64,000 nucleotides of DNA from Quercus robur (lineage: Eukaryota > Streptophyta > Magnoliopsida > Fagales > Fagaceae). Under the pieces are notes generated by a model. It ran no database searches and had not been told where the DNA came from. It worked only from the letters and a program-made list of their open reading frames with translations. Of this stretch, positions 47,355 to 60,418 are shown one piece after another. Made by a program: the position numbers and the translations under genes. Position 1 is the stretch's first letter. Each line of letters opens with the position of its first letter. Location: assembly GCF_932294415.1 (NCBI RefSeq), contig NC_065541.1, positions 54,104,290 through 54,168,289 on the forward strand, given 5' to 3'.

Positions 47355-47635
47355 TTGTTAGGATTATACGGATTTGATTTTTTAATAATTAGTGGTAGAT
47401 GATGTAGAAGAATTTTGGGTTTTCAAATAAATTTCTAGGTGCATGAAAATTTTGATCCTGAATCTGGGTACAACACAAATCCAGGCTTTGGACTTTTTGT
47501 GCTCTCTTTCTCTCTCAATTTCCTTTTTGCTATCTAATTCACAATACTGAAAAATATGTGGATATTGTGATTCTTGTTTGAGCTATGCCATTGAGTTTCT
47601 GCTGGGCATATTTGGGAATTGTGCTTCTTGTTACC

Positions 47636-47747
47636 ATTAATTGTGACCAAGTAGTGTGTGAGCTCCACTACGTCAAAAAATTGAGTTTCAAATTAATTGT
47701 GACCAAGTAGTGTGTGAGCTCCACTACGTCAAAAAATTGAGTTTCAA
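47636..47747. repeat. Perfect 56-bp tandem duplication
   Basis: Two directly adjacent identical 56-bp units (47636-47691 and 47692-47747) containing GACCAAGTAGTGTGTGAGC. They lie about 300 bp upstream of the copy-4 CXE start codon. Identity indicates a very recent event or an assembly effect. Confidence 0.88.
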
Positions 47748-47930
47748 AAGTGAGATATGGAAAAAGTAAAGATAAAGAAATGAGATATGAGAATAGATGA
47801 GTTTGAGTAATAAGATATAAGAAATGACGGTAGAATGATAAATAAAAAATAAAAAAGAAATGACAGCTGAGTTTTGAGTTAGGTTCAAACCAATCACCGA
47901 CTACATGCTTCCCTGTACGTTAGCAACAAC

Positions 47931-48745
47931 GTTCTCTAAAAGTAGTAAATAGAATAATAAAAAAGGAAATAATGGGTCAACGATAAAACTGAGATGAAAG
48001 AATAGAATTGAGACTCAAATTGGTCCTAAATTCTCGTTAGAATGAAATAATTTATACACTGTTTGTTTATATGAGACAATGAAATAAAAAATCATGGGTC
48101 AACGTTCCCTCGATCAGCTTGTTTCAATGACATTCTCTAAAAGTAGTAAATAGAATAATAAAAAAGGAAATAATTAATGGGTCAACGATAAAACTGAGAT
48201 GAAAGAATAGAATTGAGACTCGAATTGATCCTAAATTCTCGTTAGAATGAAATAATTTATACACTGTTTGTTTATATGAGACAATGAAATAAAAAATCAT
48301 GGGTCAACGTTCCCTCGATCAGCTTGTTTCAATGACATTCTCTAAAAGTAGTAAATATAATAATAAAAAAGGAAATAATTAATGGGTCAACGATAAAACT
48401 GAGATAAAAGAATAGAATTGAGACTCAAATTGATCCTAAATTCTCGTTAGAATGAAATAATTTATACACTGTTTGTTTATATGAGACAATGAAATAAAAA
48501 ATCATGGGTCAACGTTCCCTCGATCAGCTTGTTTCAATGACATTCTCTAAAAGTAGTAAATAGAATAATAAAAAAGGAAATAATTAATGGGTCAACGATA
48601 AAACTGAGATGAAAGAATAGAATTGAGACTCGAATTGATCCTAAATTCTCGTTAGAATGAAGTAATTTATACACTGTTTGTTTATATGAGACAATGAAAT
48701 AAAAAATCATGAGTCAACGTTCCCTCATTCAGCTTGTTTCAATGA
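47931..48745. repeat. Four-copy tandem array, about 205-bp unit
   Basis: Copies begin at 47931, 48131, 48336 and 48541. The first is about 200 bp, lacking a short ATTA duplication; the others are 205 bp. Units differ at only a few positions. Each contains TCTCTAAAAGTAGTAAATA, ACACTGTTTGTTTATATGAG and TCAACGTTCCCTC. Single diverged relatives of this unit lie upstream of CXE copy 1 (30405-30470) and copy 2 (41900-42050), so the array amplified a CXE 5' flank. Confidence 0.9.
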
Positions 48746-49039
48746 CAAATCTCTCGTGAAAATAGTTTTTCACTGTTTCTAATATTTGGTAATATAAGAA
48801 AAAATGAGTCAAAGAAAAATAACTATATTTAAAAAAAATAAAAAATAAAAAAAACTCTATCTCATGATAAACTATATAAGGAAAGTTAGAAGATCGTTTT
48901 TCAATTAATTTAAAGTTACTAACAAACATAGGAAAATGAAAAAAAAAACATTTAAATTTTTTTTTTTGACACCCTGTTTGTGTTGATATTAACATTTTTC
49001 AAAAAATAATTATTTTCCAAAATGAATTTTTTACAAAAC

Positions 49040-49071
<32 letters not shown>

Positions 49072-49398
49072 TTGGCAATGACCTTAAAATGAGTTGTAAA
49101 CTATCTTTAACATCTCTTATTTAGTTTCGTATAAAATAGTGTTATTTTCCTTATTTAGTTTTGCGTGAATTAGAGTCATTCCCACAAAATTTTATTGGAA
49201 AACAATAGCCTCATATGTCAATTGTTAAATAAAGGAAGTTAAGCGATAATTTTCCTTTGACCTATGTTTTTATACTACCAAACACGAGAAAATATGGAAA
49301 GCTATTTCCACATAAGGTTTTCCATCAAGACAAACAAAATGTGAAAAATGATTTATTTTCTAGAAAACATTAACTTCGAAACAAATAGAGAACTAACA
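48746..49398. other. Intergenic, AT-rich
   Basis: No gene was seen. It contains a TA microsatellite at 49045-49071. Confidence 0.5.
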
Positions 49399-49457
49399 AC
49401 TTAACCAAGAGACAAAATATAAATTTTAATTGAGGGGAAAAAAACATGACTTGAGGG

Positions 49458-50110
49458 TAGGGATGGCAATGGGGCGGGGCGGGGCGAGGCCAAAGGATGG
49501 GGTCTTTGTCCCTACCCTGCATGGTTTTGTCTTACCCCATTCCTGCCCCGCCCTGCAAGACGGGGAATACTTTTTCACCCCATCCCCGCCCTTTGGGGCC
49601 CCGCGAAGCCTTGCCCCACCCCGTAAAACTCTACTTTTTGTTAATTTGCCCTACAACTAGTACAAGTTTTTTAATGAAACTTATTTCATTAATAAAAATA
49701 TAATTGAAATTACAAATTTATCCCATCAAATCAAATCAATTTTTTGAAAAAATTAATATTCTATCCAAGTGTTTAACAAGACAATCATAAAAAAAAAAAT
49801 AAAAAAATCCCATAATATAATACATAATAGAATAAAGACAGAGAATCACATTGGATAGAATAAAATATGCTAATGTTAATATGTTTGTTTAAATAGAAGG
49901 GTTTTAGGGTATGAAAAATTTAAAATTATAACCCTTAGTAATGCGCGGCGGGGCGGGGTGGGTCTAAAAAGTCTAAACCCATCCCCACCCCGCCCCGTGG
50001 TGCGGGGCTAAAATCTTGCCCCATCCCCGCCCCACCGCCTTTGCAGGATGGGGAAAACCCGTGCGAGACGAAGCGGGGCGGGGCGGGGCGGGGAAAAATT
50101 GCCATCCCTA
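49458..50110. mobile_element. hAT-like non-autonomous element, exact 8-bp target duplication
   Basis: 653 bp, starting TAGGGATGGCAATGGGGCGG and ending TTGCCATCCCTA. It is flanked by a perfect CTTGAGGG duplication (49450-49457 and 50111-50118). GC-rich subterminal GGGGCGGGGC arrays surround an AT-rich core. It interrupts the 5' part of LINE B, so it is younger than that insertion. It is the intact relative of the split element at 35273-39150. Confidence 0.92.
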
Positions 50111-50142
50111 CTTGAGGGAGAAGCACTGAAGAGGAAGATACG

Positions 50143-51012
50143 TTGGAATGGAGTACCAAGAAGTATAAAGACGTTCACTCAATGGGTGAAGCCTCTAGGA
50201 ATGGCTTTGGAAAGAATGATAGGAGTGGTTACCATCGTGGAAGCTACAAAGACCGGCTTGTGGGATCCATTCCGGGTGCCTATGAACAAGCATTTGGATT
50301 CGAAACGTCAATGGAGGAGGATATAGAGTCTGATGATGTAGAGGAAGTACTTTGCGAGGGGATGACTACTTTGAAGTTGTCAAAGGAGGAAATACGCAGG
50401 ATCAGAGAACCCTGGGGGCAGGCCATTATCGTGAACACATTTGGTAGGAATGTGATTTTCATGCACTTGTCATCTAGACTGAGAGTCATGTGGAAACCAG
50501 TGGGTAGAATGGACATCATTGATCTTGAGCACGATTTTTTCCTGAGCAAGTTTGATCTTAAGTCTAACCTTGATGATGTCTTGAAAGGAGGGCCATGGTT
50601 TTTTAGACAACAGTTCTTAGCTATCAGACAATGGGAACCTGAATTCAAGGCCTCAAAGGTTTCGCATTCATCAGTTGCAGTATGGATAAGACTACCCAAA
50701 TTACCTATTGAGTTTTATGACCACATTATTCTTAAGAAAATTGGAAGCACCATTGGGCCTATGCTTTGGATTGACTCCCACATGATCAATGGGGAGAGGG
50801 GTTGTTTTGCTAGAATTTTTGTACAAATTAACATATAAAAGCCATTAATCAAATCTATTAAGATTGGCCAGATGATCCAAGAAGTGCAATATGAAGGTAT
50901 AAATGATATATGCTTTGCATGCGAACGCATAGGTCATAGGAAAGAGGGTTGTCCTACGATAATCAAAAAACTGAAATCATCACCAGACAGTCCTAATAGC
51001 AACGAGCAATAG
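50143..51012 (+). pseudogene. LINE B ORF1 (DUF4283 / zinc-knuckle gag-like)
   Basis: An open frame at 50143-50838 encodes a DUF4283-like domain (FFLSKFDLKSNLDDVLKGGP, then VWIRLPKLP). TAA at 50836-50838 stops it. The same frame then continues with CFACERIGHRKEGC, a CCHC zinc knuckle (about 50914-50955). This is the nucleic-acid-binding ORF1 of plant L1 elements. More stops follow in 51012-52200. Confidence 0.82.
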
Positions 51013-52200
51013 CAGAACCTTAACGCAAGTATGATCATGTCCCAAGGCAGTGATCAGAGAGACGTTGGGGAGTCTGGGATGGCTGGGATGGAGTATGGTG
51101 ATTGGATGGTTGTGAAACAAAAGAATAGACCTTATAGGAACCAAGGAAGCTCACGTAAGCCTAATACTTCTATTGGAGTAACGGGTAGGAATGGGGAAGT
51201 AGCTAATTGGCACACGTAAAGGGCACCTCGAGACACAAAATCTGACATAGGAAGGGATGGGAAGAGAAAAGCGTACACTGAGGATAGGCTGAGGGAGCAA
51301 TGACATGTCCATTCCCAACAAAGCCAATCCCATACGAACTAAACTAGTACAAAAGGAAAAAAAAGAATGAGCTGGTATTGTTTAAATGTGGGCCCCTGCA
51401 GTTGTACCAAAGTAAAAGTTCTGTAACCCATGGTGAGAATGCAAGCACTAAGAGATGGGGTAGTGAGACATGCCCCACTAACTCAATGAATACCAAATCT
51501 GAAGGCAATTTGCCCCTATTAAGCCTAAATTTTTAGTTTGGTGCTAGAGTTGAAAAGAATGGAACTTGCAATGGAGAAATGGGCAATATTTCTCAAAGAG
51601 AAAGTAATTCCATTAGGCGGCAAAACAATAAAAGGGATTCAGAGAGACCCAACAGACATCACAGGCTGGTAAGAGGAGGAAGCAATGGAGGCATGGAAAA
51701 ACATTTTTCCCCTAACGGAGGTGAGTGCTTAACTGGGATATCTTCCGATGAAGGATGAAGCTTGGATCACCATGCCAAATCCGTATTGGCACTTCCTCAT
51801 GGACAAGTCAAAATTTCAACCTCTAGTAAGCATTCTGTCTACGCAGCTTGGGAAGCAATCCTAGATGCACCTCTACAAAAAATCTCTTAAGTGCTTTGGA
51901 AAATATCCATCTGGAACCAGTGATCGTACAAAGGAAAGTTCTGCTGGAACGGCCAACAGAGATGGTGGTAATGGGAAACTTATCCCTAATCAAACTTCTC
52001 CAATTCTTGATGCCGACCATTGCATGTACTCTGGACATCCTCAGCAACCAAGCTCAATTTGGCATTCTAAAACATTTTGTGAACCTCTTCCCAAGTGTAC
52101 TTAGGGAGAGGAAAAAACTGAGGCAAGCATGGAAATTAAGGGAGATAGGGGAGGAGACATCCCTGACATGCTTTGATTCTTGCATTTCCCCCAATCCGAT

Positions 52201-55200
52201 CATGAACATTTTAATATGGAATTGTAGAGGGGCAATGAAGCCCACATTTAGAAAGATTGTGATGGACCTGGTAAAGTGGCACCAACCAGTTATTTTTGTG
52301 ATTACAGAGACCAGAATTGATGGTCCTAGGGCTGATAAGATCATTAGAAGGCTACCTTTTGATGGAGAATACTCCATGGAAACCATTGGCTATGCTGGCA
52401 GGATATGGCTTCTGTGGCGATCAGATTTTGTGTCCATGGACATTCTACTAGCTATGGAACAAAAAATTCATGCCATTGTCCAAGTTAGCTCCCTTTCCCA
52501 ACCCTGGCTTTTAAGTTCAATTTATGGTAGTCCACGGTTTAGAGAAAGATGTTTATTGTGGGGCAATTTAAAAGTCCTATTGGAGAGGTATTATGGGAGA
52601 CTTCAATGAAGTAGTTTGTGGTGATGAGAAAATGGGAGGTAGTGGGATATGTAGAAGGAGGGTTGAGGAATATACAAGTTGTATGAATTTCTGCAACTTA
52701 ATTGATTTGGGATTTACGAGGCCTAAGTTTACCTAGACTAACAAAAGAGACCTTCCTGGATTAATTTAAGGGAGATTGGACAGGGTCTGGACTAACCCGG
52801 AATGTAAGTCTTGCTTTCCTGAGGCTCTTGTCAAACACTTAGCATATATTAACTCTGATCATTGCCCTTTACTCTTATCTTTGGATAACCCTCCCAATAG
52901 ATTCGGTGAAAGGCCTTCTCGGTTCCAATCGATATGGCTCAGTCACGAAGGGTTTCCTCCTATTGTCAAAGAAGCCTGGGAAGGGAATTAGCAAAACATC
53001 AGATGTGCTATCAACATCTTTACCCATAAAGCTAGAAATTGGAAAGTGAGGAGTTTGGAAACACATTTTGGAAGAAAAGAAACCTCATGGCGAGACTAGT
53101 AAGGGTGGAGAAGGTTATAGCTCAAAACCCAAGTTAAAGACTAATTAACATGCACTCTTGGTTATCGGAGGAGCTTGAAAAGATTATGACCTTGCAAGAA
53201 GAGTTATGGGGGATGAAAGTGAGGATTGATTGGTTAATCCAAGGGGAGAGAAACACTACCTTCTTCCACCTATCCACCCTCATCCAAAGGAGCAATAATT
53301 GGATTAATTGAATAATGAAGGCAGATGGTGAATGGCAAGAAGATATTGAGAGGTTGAAAGATATTTTTACTAATGGGTTTGAGAGGTTGTACAGAACTGA
53401 ACAGGTGGTACGCCACAAAGCCCCAGACTGAATCCCTGTTTAGGGGAATTGCTTATCTGATTCGGAAGCTCATAACTTGGTGGAGGCCCCTTCTGACGCA
53501 AAATCCTATTTGCTTTAAACTCCATGAAAGCGTTTAAAGCTCCGAGGCTGGATGGACTTCATGCCAGATTTTTCCAAAGGTTTTGGTTGATTGTGGGAGA
53601 GTCTGTAAAATTTGAAGTAAAAAAAAATCTTTCGTACAAAGGAAATTCTTGAACACCTCAATAGGACTTTGATTGCCCTCATCCTAAAACAACTTGGACC
53701 ATAAACCATAAACCATTTTAGGCCGATTAGCCTATGCAAAACAATCTATAAAATTGTGACCAAGATCCTAGTGCATCGTATGAAACACCTTATGCCTACC
53801 CTGGTTTCCCCTTCCCAAACAGCCTTCATCTCAAGAAGAAAAGGCACTGACAATGTTATCATTGCTCAAGAGTTGGTTTACATGATTGAGAGGAAAAAAG
53901 GAAAGAAAGATTTCATGATAATCAAAGTCGATCTTGAGAAGGCTTATGATCGATTAGAATGGAGTTTTATGAGAAGTATGCTAGTAAGCTTGGGATTTCA
54001 TTCAGATACTGTGGAATTAATTTTAAGTTGCATCTCTACTACCACAGTATCTTTGCTCTTTAATGAGGATCAGCTTGGAGAAATATTCCCATCCTGTGAT
54101 CTGAGGCAAGGGGATTTGATTTCCCTATACATATTCATTCTTTGCATGGAATTCTTGAGTACCTTAATTGACTTGAAGTGTGAGGAGGGGAGTTGGAAGA
54201 GGATCAAGGCGTTTCATAGTGGACCTGGATTTTCCCACCTTTTTTTTTTTACTGACAATCTCCTTTTATTTGCCAAAACTGACAAGAGTAACATCGAGGC
54301 TGTAGTTGAAGTTTTAGATGAATTTTGCAAGCTTACAAGCCTAAAAATCAACAAGGAGAAATCTAAAATTTTCTTCTCGCTTAATGTCACCGTGGAAGAA
54401 AAAATGGAGATAGTGAACCAAACAGTGATTTGTGAAACTCACAACCTCGGAAAATACCTTGGATTTTCAATAATCCACAAGGGGAGGAGACGTAATGAAT
54501 TCCAATTTGTTGTGGAAAGAGTTCAAGCCATATTGGCTGGTTGGAAATCTAAGTGTCTATCGTCGGCGAGGAGATTAGTGCTCATCAAGGCAGCGGTGAC
54601 CTCAATACTCGAGTATGCTATGCAATGTCACAAACTCCCTGTCAAGGTTTGTGAGGATGTGAATAAATTGACGAGGGACTTTCTTTGGGGATCTACAGTG
54701 GAAAAGAAGAAAATTCATTTAGTTGGGTGGAACAAAGACACCTACCCAATCATTTTGGGGGGTCTCAGGATCTTTGAAATGAAAGTTAGGAATTCTGAAA
54801 TTTTGGCTAAACTTTGTTGGTGGATTGCCTCTAGTCCGGATATGTTGTGGGCTCAAATGCTTACTTGTAAATACCTTACCCCACATCGGCTGAGGGGGGA
54901 AGCTACGAAACAACTAGCTTCTCGAATTTGGAAAGCCTGTAAGGAGGGAGGAGTTATCTTTAATAAAGGCTTAAAATGGTCCATTGCTAATGGAGAGAGT
55001 GTGAGTGCTTGGGAAGATTTCTGGCTTCCTTCTAGACCCCTCGGGAATCAGATTGAAGGCCCTTTAGTTGAAGGGGAAGACAGACTCTCGGCCAAGAGCT
55101 TGCTTGCCAATGTGGAGAGTATTTCATTCAGCCTCCCAGACAGAATTTTACAAGAGATTAAAGGCATCCCCATTGCAGCAAATCCTATCCAAGAAGACAT

Positions 55201-56165
55201 CCTAATCTGGGCATTCTTTAAGGATGGTTCCTTCTCCCTTAAATCAGCCTATCTCATAGTTAAAGGGTTTAACCTCTTGAACCTGACACTAGTCCTCATC
55301 AATGGGTGTGGAAAGTTTGCACATCCCCTAGAATAAAAATTTTTATTTGGCTGTGCACTCATCGCAGCGTGCCTACTAAGGAAGTTCTTGATTCAAGAGG
55401 GTTAAATCTTGACCTGACGTGTGAGCTATGTCGTGAAGGGCTTAAATCCATTCTCCATACCCTTAGGGATTGTAGGGTGGCTAAATCTATGTGGAAGGAC
55501 CTGGGATTCGAGGAAGATAACCAGGATTTTTTGGGTTTGAACTTGGAAGCTTGGCTAGAGAAGTATTGCAGAATTTCCAACATGTTCCAAGACCCCGTGT
55601 GCCATGGAAAATCTTATTTCCACAAGTAATCTAGACCATTTGGCTGCATAGAAATAAGGCAATATTCCAAACTAGGAGAGTGGAAAAGGGCATGAGTGCT
55701 CTTTGTCTAAAAAAGGGAGTGGAGTTTTATGCAGTTGTTCCTAATGGACCTAACAAACCTAGCAAAGTGCAAGTCCAAGTGAAATGGACCAAGCCTTCTA
55801 GGGGATGGGTGAGACTGAATACGGATGGGACTATGTATGGGAATCCGATCAAGGCTAGTGGAGGTGGTGTTTTTAGATGCAGCAATGGCGATTGGATAGT
55901 TAGGTTTGCAAGGAAGCTTGGTAACACTTCTAGCACAATGGCAGAACTATAGGCTCTTAAGGATGGACTTACTGTGCAAAGCAACTAGGAATTGAGAACA
56001 TTTGTATTGAAATGGATGCTGAGTTTATTGTTCAGCTTGTTTCAAGACCTTCAGTGGTCAATCTAATGCTTGAACCTCTTTTAACTGAATGCAAGAACCT
56101 GATAAAGACCTTTCCTAATTCCTCGGTGGCACATGTGTTTAGGGAAGCGAATGGCTGTGCTGACT
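52201..56165 (+). pseudogene. LINE B ORF2 (endonuclease-RT-zf-RVT-RNase H), inactivated
   Basis: The endonuclease begins MNILIWNCRG with ETRIDG (52201-52609). It changes frame to a GDFNEV motif at about 52591-52620, has several stops to 53480, and resumes as reverse transcriptase in 53756-55336. The RT box is FTDN instead of FADD, losing one catalytic Asp. A frameshift at about 55310 leads to the zf-RVT region (55306-55629). RNase H (LNTDGT, about 55815) is stopped at 55951. Many independent lesions show old decay. Confidence 0.88.
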
Positions 56166-56368
56166 GGTAAGCTAGGATGGGAGCAGAACTTGTTGTAACA
56201 TATTTTCACTTTTTGTTTAACCCACCAAATGTGGTGGCCGAGTTGCTGGCTAGAGATAAAGCTCACCTTGTTTGTTGTAACAGACTTATTGTTCAATAGT
56301 TTAATTCCAAGCGTCATTTACACACACACACACAAACAAAACAAAAAAAAAAAAAAAAAAAAAAAAAA

Positions 56369-57317
56369 ACTTAACCAACTCCTTGTAATAACCAAAATCC
56401 CACTACAACAAGGCACTACTAATTAACTAATGACGTTGACATGTGTCTCAAACTCAAGCTATAACTAATCAATAAGAGCAATATTAGGACTACATAAAAA
56501 TACATAACTTTTGTCATAACTTGTCACTTTATGTAATCATAGTATTTTTCAATAAATAAATAAGACTATACACTAAGCTACTTGAAGTTTAACAATACAT
56601 AATACTGAAACTACATGTGGTGTGATGACATATGGAGTAAATAGTGATTTCAACCTTGAGTTCCAGCTTTGATCATTGATCTCATCTTGCATCATTAACG
56701 AAATAGTTTTCTAATAGCCAACAAGTAATTTAGCTCATAGTTATTTTATTTCCTCTTAGTTGGCCCGTTTCTATACAAGGGATAAAAAAAATGATAAAAT
56801 TTAGCTACAAAATTGGTTATAGCCTAAGTCTACAACCTTATTCAATATCTTTTTATTAGAGGTGAATTTTGACAAATCCACTATTTGATTACATCTTCTT
56901 TTTATATCCTTCATACTTACAAAATTTCTAGAAAATTAAAAATAAATAGCTCTGTTATCAATAAATTGTTTGAATTGCAAGTTTTTGTAGTTTAAAATTA
57001 TGCATAAAATATAATCTTATAGATCATATAATAAATAATATCCGATTGTCACAAAATTTGACATATATATTAAGAGCATAAAGAACATGCAATCCAACAG
57101 TTAGATTTTCAAAATATGTAGTAATGTTAATGATATTGAGTAAGATTGTAACCTTAAACTACAACCAATTTTATAACTAAACTTTGTCCTAAGAAAATTA
57201 TTACAAAATTATATATAATCTCTATAAACTACTATAAAAATAAATGTGTATGACTAATTTTATAACATAATAAATGTAGGTATGAATTACTTTTTTTTTT
57301 TTTTTTAATTTACGATA
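56369..57317. other. CXE-unit flank sequence
   Basis: AT-rich and non-coding. From 56380 it continues the CXE flank interrupted by LINE B (CCCACTACAACAAGG, also at 42065). It includes the shared block at 56571-56742. Confidence 0.5.
56571..56742. repeat. CXE-unit flank repeat, copy 3
   Basis: Third copy of the block at 30789-30957 and 42698-42862; same orientation. Confidence 0.8.
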
Positions 57318-57322
57318 GTTTC

Positions 57323-58057
57323 TGTAGGAGAACAATTTGGTGACCCAATCCTTGTCGCTCAAGTCTTGGCCCAAAAGATCCCACACAATGAATTTTTGTA
57401 GAGTATGGGCTAAAGAACTCGTCTTCAGTTAGTTTCAACGGTTTGATGAATGGGATAAGGGAATACACAAACAAGAACGAAAATGCCACTGTGGAAAAGT
57501 CTCCAAGAATGATAAGGCTAAAAACTTGATTAATAGATACTGATCAGTGCAGTGAGGCTTCTCTACAGTATTCTCTCTCTCTTTTTCACCGTCCCCTCTC
57601 TTGGGGGACTTTTACATATTATATAGGCCCTTTCATATCATCTGGGCTTTACACTTGTTGATCATCCAAACCCCCATTTGAACACATGTCCCATCAGACA
57701 CCCCTCTCAATTCTTTATGAGTTGCGATAGCCAAGATAGCACTGTTCAAGGGTCTTCTCCTCATTAATGCGGCCAGGATAGTAGTTGTAATGCATTTAAT
57801 GTGGTAGTGGCAGCTTTTGCTGAGATATTTTGGGTTTCCTTCCTTTTTACGTATTGGGAAGATTGACTATAGTGGCTAGGATGTACCTTTGCTCCGGAAT
57901 TTGCATTATTCGAGGAGAAATTACTCATCGGACATGTTCTCTTTGCCCTAGTGGGCCTGAATAAGGATTGCTTAGGCCACGCTGACTCCTCGGACGGGCT
58001 GAGTCCTTGGACGGGCCTAAGGCCCAGCCAGCTTGTTATTTTGGGCCGATCCCCACA
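57323..58057 (-). mobile_element. Solo LTR, 735 bp, exact 5-bp target duplication
   Basis: The block starts TGTAGGAGAAC and ends GATCCCCACA, flanked by GTTTC on both sides (57318-57322 and 58058-58062). The related flanks at about 28205 and 42920 read through this point without an insert. On the minus strand it starts TGTGGGGATCGGCCC and has a TATA-like CTATATAATATG, so that orientation is preferred. It has no internal coding region. The superfamily is not certain, probably Gypsy. Confidence 0.9.
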
Positions 58058-58167
58058 GTTTCGTTTATAAAGGTTATCTAGTAAAAATTTTAGTATTCCT
58101 TGCACCGCATCTAAGAAATATCAAAATTTAGGATTCAATTTCCTGAAAAAAGAAAATTTAAAGTTAC

Positions 58168-58245
58168 TTCTAATTTTACATTAAAACTTTCATATGTTGT
58201 AACATATTCTAATTTTACATTAAAACTTTCATACGTTGTAACATA
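58168..58245. repeat. 39-bp tandem duplication
   Basis: Two adjacent copies (58168-58206 and 58207-58245) with one clear difference, both containing CTAATTTTACATTAAAACTT. Confidence 0.85.
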
Positions 58246-58278
58246 TTATACACATAAAAACATTGAACTAGTACTTAA

Positions 58279-58450
58279 GAGCGTTAGCATTGGGGGTATA
58301 AAACCCCCAAATGGTTATTTTAGCAAAACATGCACTCAAATTGAGCTTTACCTAGGTGTGTATTGCTAAAATATTTTAGCAAATGCGAATAGTAATTTTG
58401 TATTTATAGCAACTATTGTAGTAAGTTTGTATTTATATTTTATTCATTTT

Positions 58451-58497
<47 letters not shown>

Positions 58498-59496
58498 TTT
58501 ATATTATTTAATTATATTCAATGTAAAAATAAGAAATTGGATGTTGGCTATTGTTAAATAAGTAAATAAAATAAATAAAATAACTTTTTAGCAAATGTGA
58601 ACAGTAAGTTTGTATTTATAGCAACTATTGTAGCAAGTTTGTATTTATTTTTTATTCATTTTTATTATCACTTTTGTAGTTATCAAGATCAAGATCCTAC
58701 ATGGTATTTATGAGGGGGTTTGGGAATCAAATTGTAGGATTGGCATGAAGACTGTAAGATCCTACTTTCCAATTAAAAAAATACTAAAAAATACTCATAA
58801 TTATAATTTATAACATATATTAAAGAAGCATTCAAAAAAAAAAAAGAGTAAATTTTGACACAAATAAGTGAAATTACTAATAAAAAGTAGTACCAAATTA
58901 TATCAATTCTAATTTTATTAATCACAATAAGATTTAAGCAATTGACAGCCAATATATATCATGAGAAAGCAACTAACAACGGAATTACTATTTTAACCAA
59001 AAAAAAAAAACTCTGTTGTTGTTGATGGTCTCTCTCACAGTGGCTTCACTATCAGATTTCTTAGCTTCTTGCACTTGCTTTCAACTCTCTAGTAGTCTTG
59101 CTAGTCTCTTCACTTATCTTTTGTTTTATGTTTAGGTTAAGTCGTTAAGGTGACGACTTATTACTACCATGAGCCTTAAGGTTTTATTTTTTTCCCTTTT
59201 TTATATATGTTTTTTTTTTTAAATCAATTTGGGCTAAGGTTTCTGGGCTAATTTGTTTATAACATTTTTTTTATCAACTCGGGACCTTTGGAGTCCTTTT
59301 TTTTTTTTTTTAATTTTCCTTTATATCAGAGGATCTTTAGTATCACTACGAGATCAAGATCCTATAAAATCCTAAGAATCGGATCGGGATCCCACACGGA
59401 TTTTACTTTAGTAGAGATCCTAATGAGATCTAGGACAGTTTAGGGATATCAAATCTTAGGATCATAAGATCCAAATCGAGATCTCTAACTGTCTCA

Positions 59497-59532
<36 letters not shown>

Positions 59533-59620
59533 ATATTATTACATTATGGTCTGTAAAAATAAGAAATAGCATTTTAGAGTGTAAAATAGATATTTTTTAG
59601 AAATCTGAATGTGAATGCTC
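58279..59620. mobile_element. Harbinger-like non-autonomous element, composite
   Basis: The left end is TAA then GAGCGTTAGCATTGG; the right end is GAATGTGAATGCTC. Paralogous flanks at 28360-28420 and 43100-43130 lack it. The interior contains two similar blocks (GCAACTATTGTAG(T/C)AAGTTTG at about 58400 and 58620), CT microsatellites at 58454-58493 and 59502-59527, and a nested stretch bounded by AAGATCCTAC-like and GATCATAAGATC-like motifs (about 58686-59490). No transposase. Confidence 0.6.
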
Positions 59621-60403
59621 AAGTGAGTGAGGTGATCATCTCAACTTTTGCTCTAAGTATTATAAATATGTCACTTAGTACTAAATTTAAGAAAATTAAA
59701 ATGGATATGTGGCACAAAATTAGACAATAATCAAAAACTAGTTTGGATTTTAATTATTGCAAACTGATTGCATAGTTGGCATACTTGAAACCTAAGTGCA
59801 TAATAAAATAATATTAAAAAATAATCGATATTAAAACATGCAACATCAGCATTAGGATAAAAAATTCAAATAAATAAAATGAAAAAATATGAAGATTTTA
59901 TTATCTCTTTTTCTCACTTTCTTAGTAACTAAACACAACAATAAACATAAAAATAAAATCTCAATATTTTTTTCTCTCACACTCCAAATCAAAAACTACC
60001 TCTCATAAAAATAAATAAATAAACTACCAAGCATCACTTTTCCAGTCATATTTTTATTCCTACCCAAACAAAAACCACCACTCTCTTACTCCACCATCTC
60101 ATCACTATCAACCCAAAAGCCACTCCTTGGCTGTGACAAGATCACCCTAAATCATCAACCTCCATTAACCACCGATAATAACTATCAGACTACCAACACC
60201 CCCTTTCTGCCGCCCCCCAACACATCAAATCTATCCCTACAACCTAACAAGCGCCTTGTCGTCATCGAGCTGGACACCTTCAATTCACATCACACACATA
60301 TTTTGCACCGGATTACAACAAATCACTTTAAAAATTGGCGAAAAGTCAAGCCAAATAATTGGGTGACTCTGTGTATCATTGTTATATTATGACATAAGAA
60401 TCA
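59621..60403. other. CXE-unit flank sequence
   Basis: 59640-59890 matches flanks at 28430-28620 and 44016-44240. The rest (59950-60400) is A/C-rich and shows no gene. Confidence 0.5.
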
Positions 60404-60418
60404 ATAGTTTGACTTGTA

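Larger units (their letters stand above)
49409..56368 (+). mobile_element. LINE B: near full-length L1-type retrotransposon, inactivated
   Basis: Flanked by the direct duplication ACTTAACCAA (49399-49408 and 56369-56378), with an A tail at 56342-56368 and a decayed ORF1 and ORF2 between. A hAT element with its own 8-bp duplication sits in its 5' region. Without that insert the LINE is about 6.3 kb, close to full length. It split the 5' flank of the CXE cluster: the paralogous flank at about 30480-30500 reads CAACAACTTAACAATCTCC without a LINE. Confidence 0.92.

Noticed and set aside
47931-48745. Regularly spaced repeats that could suggest a CRISPR array
   Set aside because: Units are contiguous 205-bp tandem copies without spacers, in a plant genome.
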